This document shows, one piece after another, positions 58,572 through 64,000 of a DNA stretch of 64,000 nt (its first letter is position 1; every line of letters starts with the position of its first letter). The position numbers and the translations under genes were made by a program. The notes below the pieces were generated by a model. It was not told the origin of the DNA. It ran no database searches and saw only the letters and a program-made list of their open reading frames with translations. Origin of the DNA: Fimenecus sp051881435 (lineage in GTDB: Bacteria; Bacillota; Clostridia; Oscillospirales; Acutalibacteraceae); contig JBJEPW010000002.1 in NCBI GenBank assembly GCA_051881435.1, positions 1 to 64,000 of the forward strand. The letters are read 5' to 3'.

Positions 58572-58907
58572 TTATTTAAAGACTGTCTGCACCAAGACCA
58601 TATAAAGCACTGTACCCACGCCGATACTTAACAAATTATTTCTTTTCCACACATGCAAAACAACGACAACGGCGGAAGCAATCAGTTCAGGCAAGCCGAA
58701 AGGAAAACTCAAAGGGGTTATCCCTTTCAGGCAATACACTACAAGCATACCTATTACGGCGGGCGGAAGTACTTTTCCCAAATATTCAACGGATTTAGGA
58801 ATTTTTTTGCCGTTTGGGAAAAGCACAAAGGGAAACAGTCTTGTTGAAAAGGTGGTAATCGCCACCAACACTATTATAATAACGGACCGTGAAAAGCTTA
58901 TTGGCAT
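58572..58907 (-). CDS. azlD: AzlD-family branched-chain amino acid export subunit
   Basis: This 111-residue protein with four hydrophobic segments (FSTRLFPFVLFP, LPPAVIGMLVVYCLKGI, LIASAVVVVLHVW) matches the small AzlD subunit. With AzlC it forms a branched-chain amino acid (or analogue) exporter. Its ATG shares one base with the azlC stop (TAATG). Confidence 0.88.
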   Translation of the reverse strand: MPISFSRSVIIIVLVAITTFSTRLFPFVLFPNGKKIPKSVEYLGKVLPPAVIGMLVVYCLKGITPLSFPFGLPELIASAVVVVLHVWKRNNLLSIGVGTVLYMVLVQTVFK

Positions 58908-59623
58908 TACTGCTCCCCCTTTCCTGTTTTCTTTTCGGGGATTTTCCTATATGCCAGCAATGCAAGCAATATAAATATCATTGAGGGCAGAATAAAGTTT
59001 TCTCTGCCGAAGACGAGTATCCCTATTATACTTATTATAACGCCGCAGACAGCGGGAAAACGGTTTTTGCCGTCGAGCCACTGCTCAACGAATATAACTA
59101 TAAACAAAGCTGTCATGGCAAAATCAATACCCTTTGAGTTAAATGGAATTAAAGAGCCTGCCAAAGAGCCGATAACCGAGCCTAAAACCCAATAGGAATG
59201 GTCCAAAAGCGCTATGGAGAACAAGAATTTTCCCTCATCAACACCATCGGGAGTTTTTGTGAGGAAATACAAAGAATATGTTTCATCGGTAAGGGAAAAA
59301 ATCAAATACGGTTTCTTTTTGCCTGCGGTTTTAAAGCGGTCAAGGAGAGAAAGACCGTAAAAAATATGGCGTATATTCACCATAAAGGTCATAAACACCA
59401 CCTGAAAGAGGCTCACTCCGGGCGCAAAAAAATTAACAGCAAGGTACTGCCCCGATCCGGCATATACCAATATGCTCATTATTCCTGCCCAAATAAAATT
59501 ATATCCCTTATCCGCAAACATTACGCCGAAGGCAATACCGATAAACAGATAGCCCGTCAGCACGGGTAAGGTATAAGGAAAAGCCGCTTTAAAAGCGGCT
59601 CTGTATGTATTTTGCTTTTTCAA
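58907..59623 (-). CDS. azlC: AzlC-family branched-chain amino acid permease
   Basis: This 238-residue polytopic protein has AAFPYTLPVLTGYLFIGIAFG, GIMSILVYAGSGQYLAVNFF and FMVNIRHIFYGLSLLDRF, diagnostic for AzlC. It is the larger subunit of the exporter with AzlD. The start is TTG 59623 with SD AGGTGAT. A good promoter lies 33 nt upstream. Confidence 0.92.
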   Translation of the reverse strand: MKKQNTYRAAFKAAFPYTLPVLTGYLFIGIAFGVMFADKGYNFIWAGIMSILVYAGSGQYLAVNFFAPGVSLFQVVFMTFMVNIRHIFYGLSLLDRFKTAGKKKPYLIFSLTDETYSLYFLTKTPDGVDEGKFLFSIALLDHSYWVLGSVIGSLAGSLIPFNSKGIDFAMTALFIVIFVEQWLDGKNRFPAVCGVIISIIGILVFGRENFILPSMIFILLALLAYRKIPEKKTGKGEQ

Positions 59624-59655
59624 AAAATCACCTACATCACAGCTTGCAAATTCGT

Positions 59656-59684
59656 ATTATACTGCAACACAAGGCGAAATGCAA
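59656..59684 (-). promoter_or_regulatory. Promoter of azlCD
   Basis: On the minus strand TTGCAT (59684-59679) and TATAAT (59661-59656) are 17 bp apart. Confidence 0.78.
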
Positions 59685-59729
59685 GAAAGAAAACAAAACT
59701 TAATTTTCTATATATAATATGTATAGAAA

Positions 59730-59752
59730 AAAGCGGAGATGAACTCCGCTTT
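59730..59752 (-). terminator. Terminator of the metallophosphoesterase gene
   Basis: A nine-bp AAAGCGGAG/CTCCGCTTT stem with a five-base loop and a T run on the minus strand, four nt after the stop. Confidence 0.87.
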
Positions 59753-59755
59753 AAG

Positions 59756-60904
59756 TCATATCTTAATATATTTATGCTCAGTTGTTACGCCGCTGTCGGT
59801 AACCGTCAGCACCGTTCCGCCGTTCATATCATCGTCTGCATAACAGCGGTTTCCTGTTTTCATAGCGTATGTCAGGCGCACACCGTCATACAAAACAGAG
59901 TAGTTATTTACATGGTCATGACCTACTACCACATTTTTTGTACTTCCCATCTCTTTTATTGCGGCAAACATACCGGAATTAACGCTGGGACAGCAGACCT
60001 GCTCACGCTTTTCGCCGAAGCCCATTGTGCTATCGTAGCCGCTGTCCTTCCATTGAAGATACGCCAAGTGAAATTCAGGCAATGCAATATGGAAAAATGC
60101 TATGGATTCGGGAGTCTCTCCGCCGTTTACCTCTGTCGCGCCTTTGATTGCCCATTTATACCACGCAATTTGACTCTCGCTTATAAACTCGTAGCCTGTT
60201 CCGAAAACATCAATTTTATTTGAGCCGTCATCATTGAGTATATATTCCTGTGTATCGGGGTTGATGGCTTTTGAATACATTTTCTGTTCTTCGGTGATTT
60301 CGCTGTAATCTCTTGAAGCGCCCGAATCCATCATTATAAGGGACTGTACTATTTTATCGCCCTCCATAATGTTAATAATGTAATTGCCCACACCGCCGAT
60401 ATTATTGGGGCCTTTTTTGAACAGGCAATGCTCAGCCTCCAAGAAACGGTCGGCAAGCCACTGCTTATCGGCGTTGCCCTCACCGTCGTGATTGCCGAAA
60501 ACAGGCGCCCACGGAATACCGAAAGAATCAATAAACTTAACCAATTCCTTTTGCGACTGCTTTTGGAACGCCATCCAAACCTGGTCGCCTGTCAAAGTGA
60601 TTAAATCCGGCTTTTCCTGCTCGATTAAGGCTGTAATAGTTTTTCTTGTATATCCTCTTTGAGCGAAGTCAAGCACATCGTTGTACTGAATATCGGTTAA
60701 ATTCAGAATTTTGAAATCCTTACCCGGTTCTTTTTGAAGCACAACGGTATTCTCCAGCTTATATGTATCGCTCGACAGCCATACTTCATTGTTTTTCTCT
60801 CCCTTTACGGGAAACCAAAGAATGCCCAAAACAATCCCCACCGTTAATAAAATCGCCAAAACAACAGACAGTATTATAACAACCGTCTTTTTTCTCTTAC
60901 TCAT
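59756..60904 (-). CDS. Membrane-anchored metallophosphoesterase
   Basis: This 382-residue protein has an N-terminal membrane helix (about 8-30) and a calcineurin-like domain with LTDIQ (in place of D-x-H), LTGDQVW, FGNHDGEG, FFHIALPE and VVGHDHVN. The overall pattern resembles the Dcr2/YkuE-like purple-phosphatase branch. It probably acts outside the membrane on a phosphate ester. It lies 33 nt downstream of metY and may be co-transcribed with thrH-metY. Confidence 0.85.
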   Translation of the reverse strand: MSKRKKTVVIILSVVLAILLTVGIVLGILWFPVKGEKNNEVWLSSDTYKLENTVVLQKEPGKDFKILNLTDIQYNDVLDFAQRGYTRKTITALIEQEKPDLITLTGDQVWMAFQKQSQKELVKFIDSFGIPWAPVFGNHDGEGNADKQWLADRFLEAEHCLFKKGPNNIGGVGNYIINIMEGDKIVQSLIMMDSGASRDYSEITEEQKMYSKAINPDTQEYILNDDGSNKIDVFGTGYEFISESQIAWYKWAIKGATEVNGGETPESIAFFHIALPEFHLAYLQWKDSGYDSTMGFGEKREQVCCPSVNSGMFAAIKEMGSTKNVVVGHDHVNNYSVLYDGVRLTYAMKTGNRCYADDDMNGGTVLTVTDSGVTTEHKYIKI

Positions 60905-60936
60905 TTTCCCTATTTCCTATTCCCTTTCCATTTTAA

Positions 60937-62220
60937 TTATATTTTTTCCAAAGCCTGCTCAATATCGGCAATAATGTCGTTGACATTCTCAATGCCGACA
61001 GAAAAGCGTATTAAATCGGGAGTAACGCCGCACTCCACAAGTTCTTTATCGGAAAGCTGACGGTGTGTAGAGCTTGCAGGATGAAGAACGCAGGTACGGG
61101 CGTCCGCAACATGAGTTACGATGGCGGCAAGCTTTAAGGAATTCATAAACTTTTCCGCTGCCGCTCTTCCGCCCTTAACGCCGAAGGAAATAACGCCGCA
61201 AGTACCGTTGGGCATATATTTCTTTGCAAGTTCATAGTCCTTGCTCGATTTGAGCCCCGGATAATTTACCCATGTAATTTTATCGTTCTGTTCAAGATAT
61301 TCTGCAACTTTTTGCGCATTTTCAACATGTCTTTCAACTCTTACAGCCAAGCTTTCAAGTCCTAAATTCAATAGAAAAGCATTAAACGGAGAAGGTGTTG
61401 AGCCGTAGTCGCGAAGAAGCTGAGCAACGATTTTTGTGATATATCCCGCTTTGCCGAAATCCTTTGCATAGGTTGCACCGTGATAACTCTCATCGGGCTC
61501 TGTCATGCAAGGGAATTTATCGTTCTGATACCAATCAAAATTGCCGCTGTCAACAACACAGCCGCCTATTGTGGAAGCATGACCCTCCATATATTTCGTA
61601 GTTGAGTGTGTAACAATATCCGCACCCCATTCAAAAGGACGGCAGTTAATGGGTGTGGGGAATGTGTTATCAATAATAAGCGGAACGCCGTGAGAATGAG
61701 CAACACGGGCAAACTTTTCAATATCAAGTACATCCAGCGACGGATTGGCAACGGTTTCGCCGAAAACTGCTTTTGTATTCGGTTTGAATGCCTTTGCAAT
61801 TTCTTCTTCCGATGCTCTCGGGTCAATGAATGTTACATCAATACCGATTTTTCTCATTGTAACATTGAAAAGATTGAATGTACCGCCGTAAATTGTCGCG
61901 GCGCTGATAAAGTGGTCACCTGCGCCGAGAATATTGATAAGTGAGAAAAAATTTGCCGCCTGTCCCGATGAAGTAAGCACTGCCGCTACGCCGCCCTCAA
62001 GAGCAGCAATTTTTGAAGCAACTGCGTCACTTGTAGGGTTAGCAAGGCGGGTATACATATAGCCCGGTTCAAGGTCAAAAAGCTTTGCCATATCGGCAGA
62101 TGTATCGTACTTAAATGTTGTGCTTTCGTAAATAGGCAACACACGCGGTTCGCCGCTCTTTGGCTGCCAACCGCCCTGCACACATTTTGTTTCTATTTTC
62201 TGATTAGGGTCAAATCCCAT
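60937..62220 (-). CDS. metY: O-acetylhomoserine sulfhydrylase / aminocarboxypropyltransferase
   Basis: This 427-residue Cys/Met-metabolism PLP enzyme has YTRLANPTSDAVASKIAALEGG, LTSSGQAANFFSLINIL, NPSLDVLDIEKFARVAHSHGVPLIIDNTFPTP, the PLP lysine in HSTTKYMEGH and HPASSTHRQL. The Leu-rich length and motifs fit the MetY group, not MetB/C. It makes homocysteine from O-acetylhomoserine and sulfide. The start ATG 62220 has SD GAGGTG. It follows thrH by 19 nt. Confidence 0.93.
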   Translation of the reverse strand: MGFDPNQKIETKCVQGGWQPKSGEPRVLPIYESTTFKYDTSADMAKLFDLEPGYMYTRLANPTSDAVASKIAALEGGVAAVLTSSGQAANFFSLINILGAGDHFISAATIYGGTFNLFNVTMRKIGIDVTFIDPRASEEEIAKAFKPNTKAVFGETVANPSLDVLDIEKFARVAHSHGVPLIIDNTFPTPINCRPFEWGADIVTHSTTKYMEGHASTIGGCVVDSGNFDWYQNDKFPCMTEPDESYHGATYAKDFGKAGYITKIVAQLLRDYGSTPSPFNAFLLNLGLESLAVRVERHVENAQKVAEYLEQNDKITWVNYPGLKSSKDYELAKKYMPNGTCGVISFGVKGGRAAAEKFMNSLKLAAIVTHVADARTCVLHPASSTHRQLSDKELVECGVTPDLIRFSVGIENVNDIIADIEQALEKI

Positions 62221-62239
62221 ATTAAACACCTCGCAGTTA

Positions 62240-62848
62240 TTATAAGCTTGCTTTTATAGCCGCTAAAAGCTCATCATATTCTTCAAAAGCAGGAATATTC
62301 GGATTGTCTGCTTTGATTTGGTCGGTGCTCTTGAAAAGGAAGCCCGCTTTACTTGCTTTAATCATACCGAGGTCATTGAAACTGTCGCCGCTTGCAATAG
62401 TCTGGAATCCGATTGATTGAAGAGCCTTAACAGTTGTGAGTTTTGAATTTTCCACTCTCATTCTGAATCCCGTAATCTCACCGTCATCCGCGACCTCAAG
62501 AGTATTGCAGAAAATTGTCGGGAGACCGAGCTTTTCCATCAAAGGTCCTGCAAACTGTGTAAATGTATCACTGAGAATGATAACCTGAGTAATGCTTCTC
62601 AATTCGTCAAGAAATTCTTTCGCGCCGGGCATCGGGTCGATTTTTGCAATAGTTGCCTGTACTTCTTTAAGGCCTAAACCGTGCTCTTTAAGTATATTAA
62701 GACGGTACTTCATAAGTTTGTCGTAATCCGGCTCATCTCTTGTTGTTTTTTTCAGTTCCGGAATTCCGCTTTCTTCTGCAAAAGCAATCCAGATTTCAGG
62801 TACTAATACGCCTTCCATATCAAGACATACAATATTCATATCGCTCAT
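62240..62848 (-). CDS. thrH: Phosphoserine phosphatase / homoserine phosphotransferase ThrH
   Basis: This 202-residue HAD enzyme matches ThrH: IVCLDMEGVLVPEIWIAFAE (nucleophile Asp10), TTRDEPDYDKLMKYRL, VIILSDTFTQFAGPLM and ASGDSFNDLGMI. ThrH moves phosphate from phosphoserine to homoserine. Its place before metY suggests that homoserine is directed towards sulfur amino acids or threonine here. SD GGAG lies 12 nt before ATG. Confidence 0.9.
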   Translation of the reverse strand: MSDMNIVCLDMEGVLVPEIWIAFAEESGIPELKKTTRDEPDYDKLMKYRLNILKEHGLGLKEVQATIAKIDPMPGAKEFLDELRSITQVIILSDTFTQFAGPLMEKLGLPTIFCNTLEVADDGEITGFRMRVENSKLTTVKALQSIGFQTIASGDSFNDLGMIKASKAGFLFKSTDQIKADNPNIPAFEEYDELLAAIKASL

Positions 62849-62919
62849 AATTTTTACTCCGTTTCTTGTAATATATTGTTTTTTTATTATATATCATAAT
62901 AATCTTTTTTTCAACATTT

Positions 62920-63639
62920 TTACTCAATTCCCCAACCGCTGATTTTTCCGCGCTCCATTGCGCCCACAATTTTCTGCCGCAGTCCGGGGTATTCCTTTTC
63001 CAAATCCGCCAGCAGTTTTTTTGTATCTTCTCGGTTCGTTTTTTCATCAACGGGACAACGGCTTTTTACAATGGGCACATTTTCTTTTCTCACAACACGC
63101 TCAATATCCGTTTCGTATGCAAAAATCATAGGTCTTATCATATATAAATCCTTACGCGAAAGATATGAAACGGGTGAAAAGCTTTCCGCCCTGCCCCCTG
63201 AAAACAAATTCATAATAAAAGTTTCGGCGGCGTCGTCCAGATGATGACCGAGGGCAATTCTATTGCAACCCAGCTCCTTTGCCGTATCGTGAAGAATCCC
63301 ACGCCTCATTCTTGCGCACAGACTGCACGGGTTTGACTCCTTGCGTTCCTCAAAAATTACATTGTAAAGTCCTGTGCGCTTTATTACATATTCAACGCCG
63401 TTTTCACGGCAGATTTTCTCGATTTCTGAAAAATCGCCGTTTGCTCCGAAAAACTGCGGGTCAACAGTTACGGCGCAAAGCTCGAATTTTTTTGGATAAA
63501 ACCGCTTCAAATTGATAAGGCAGAGAAGCATCAGCACGCTGTCCTTCCCACCTGAAACACAAACGGCAATGCGGTCGCCCTCGTCTATCATATTGTATTT
63601 ATCAACTGCCGCACGGACAAGACTTAAAAGCTTTTGCAC
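62920..63639 (-). CDS. ttcA: TtcA-family tRNA 2-thiocytidine synthetase-like ATPase
   Basis: This 239-residue N-type ATP pyrophosphatase has the PP-loop CVSGGKDSVLML (29-34), CSLCARMRRGIL (CxxC for Fe-S or thiol chemistry) and NRIALGHHLDDAAETFIMNLF. TtcA thiolates C32 of certain tRNAs. The second CxxC typical of TtcA appears reduced to VKSRCPVDEK, so exact substrate is less sure. It is divergent from rplM. Confidence 0.8.
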   Translation of the reverse strand: MQKLLSLVRAAVDKYNMIDEGDRIAVCVSGGKDSVLMLLCLINLKRFYPKKFELCAVTVDPQFFGANGDFSEIEKICRENGVEYVIKRTGLYNVIFEERKESNPCSLCARMRRGILHDTAKELGCNRIALGHHLDDAAETFIMNLFSGGRAESFSPVSYLSRKDLYMIRPMIFAYETDIERVVRKENVPIVKSRCPVDEKTNREDTKKLLADLEKEYPGLRQKIVGAMERGKISGWGIE

Positions 63640-63805
63640 CGATAATCTTCCTTTTATTCCATATTACCAATATTTTATATTATAAAAGGTGAAAAGTAAA
63701 CAAAGATTTTGAAAATTTATTAAAGAGTAAATATATTAAAAAAACGAGATAATTCAAGAAAAACAGAGATTTCAATTTGTAGCGTTAATTTTTTGAAAAT
63801 TTGTG

Positions 63806-63834
63806 TTGACATTCATTTATCCTTGTGCTAAAAT
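63806..63834 (+). promoter_or_regulatory. Promoter of rplM
   Basis: Perfect TTGACA (63806-63811) and TAAAAT (63829-63834) separated by 17 bp, 40 nt before the rplM start. Confidence 0.88.
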
Positions 63835-63874
63835 CATCGGGCAATGAAAAATAAATTTATGGGAGGTAAGTTCA

Positions 63875-64000
63875 ATGTCAACTTATATGCCGAAAAAGGG
63901 CGATATTACCCGTAACTGGTATGTGCTTGACGCAGCAGGCAAGCCCCTTGGTAAGGTTGCTGCCGAGGCTGCTACTCTTCTCAGAGGTAAGCACAAGCCC
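63875..64000 (+). CDS. rplM: 50S ribosomal protein L13, N-terminal part (runs off the window)
   Basis: The first 42 codons read MSTYMPKKGDITRNWYVLDA and AGKPLGKVAAEAATLLRGKH, the diagnostic L13 N-terminus (RxWYVxDAxxxxLGRLAxxxAxxLRGKHK). SD GGGAGG precedes ATG 63875. The gene continues beyond 64000; rpsI normally follows. Confidence 0.95.
   Translation, partial: MSTYMPKKGDITRNWYVLDAAGKPLGKVAAEAATLLRGKHKP

Overview
The window looks like a chromosomal contig from a spore-forming, low-to-mid GC member of the Firmicutes, class Clostridia, most likely an Oscillospirales/Ruminococcaceae-type gut or rumen anaerobe. The evidence is the spoIIAA-spoIIAB-spoIIAC (sigma F) operon, a CIRCE-controlled groESL operon, a T-box leader, the rplU-prp-rpmA operon with the Prp-cleaved L27 extension, a dockerin-bearing surface protein, two Feo ferrous-iron systems and two 4-nt ATGA gene overlaps. 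Genes use the standard code with strong Shine-Dalgarno sequences, and several clear TTG starts.

Layout. 1-2.5 kb: the end of tRNA-Trp, then an AT-rich patch with a metallophosphoesterase, a HEPN-like protein and a frameshifted integrase remnant carrying five 12-bp repeats. 2.5-12.4 kb: two hydrolases (one GH38-like with FN3 domains), a large dockerin/GLUG/LRR surface protein and a membrane-bound LuxR-type regulator. 12.4-17.1 kb: alaA, the rplU-prp-rpmA operon and a feoAB pair. 17.2-20.9 kb: the spoIIA operon and a DUF5696 lipoprotein. 21-23.1 kb: a repeat-rich block and two accessory genes. 23.1-30.5 kb: a PASTA pseudokinase and a six-gene iron operon (feoA, feoB, Cys-rich peptide, DtxR-type regulator, two FAD oxidoreductases). 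30.7-34.8 kb: an XRE regulator, a hydrolase, a Rieske-FAD oxidoreductase and a complete IS30-family element. 34.9-44.4 kb: a full arginine cluster argG-argH-(transglutaminase-like)-argC-argJ-[DUF559 cassette]-argB-argD-argF, with ArgR-box-like palindromes upstream of argG. 44.6-51.5 kb: an unknown membrane protein, nth, an XRE regulator, a flavin reductase and a T-box-controlled tryptophan-type ABC transporter. 51.5-64 kb: a thioesterase, groESL, mazF, nnr, a 3D/G5 cell-wall protein, azlCD, a phosphoesterase, metY-thrH, a TtcA-like protein and the start of rplM.

Two observations stand out. First, the DUF559 nuclease gene between argB and argJ is bounded by two facing but non-identical hairpin repeats, here called LE and RE. 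LE supplies the gene's Shine-Dalgarno sequence and RE encodes its C-terminal tail. The same LE/RE pairs, without the gene, occur twice at 21.1-21.6 kb. This looks like a nuclease-linked mobile element with MITE-like derivatives. Second, the T-box-controlled substrate-binding protein appears to be a circular permutation of the TrpX fold, with lobe 2 encoded before lobe 1.

A second, separate family of short intergenic hairpins ends in GTAGGG/CCCTAC and has interchangeable stems. It fills many gene junctions, notably in the arginine cluster. All assignments are from reading the sequence; no database search was run.
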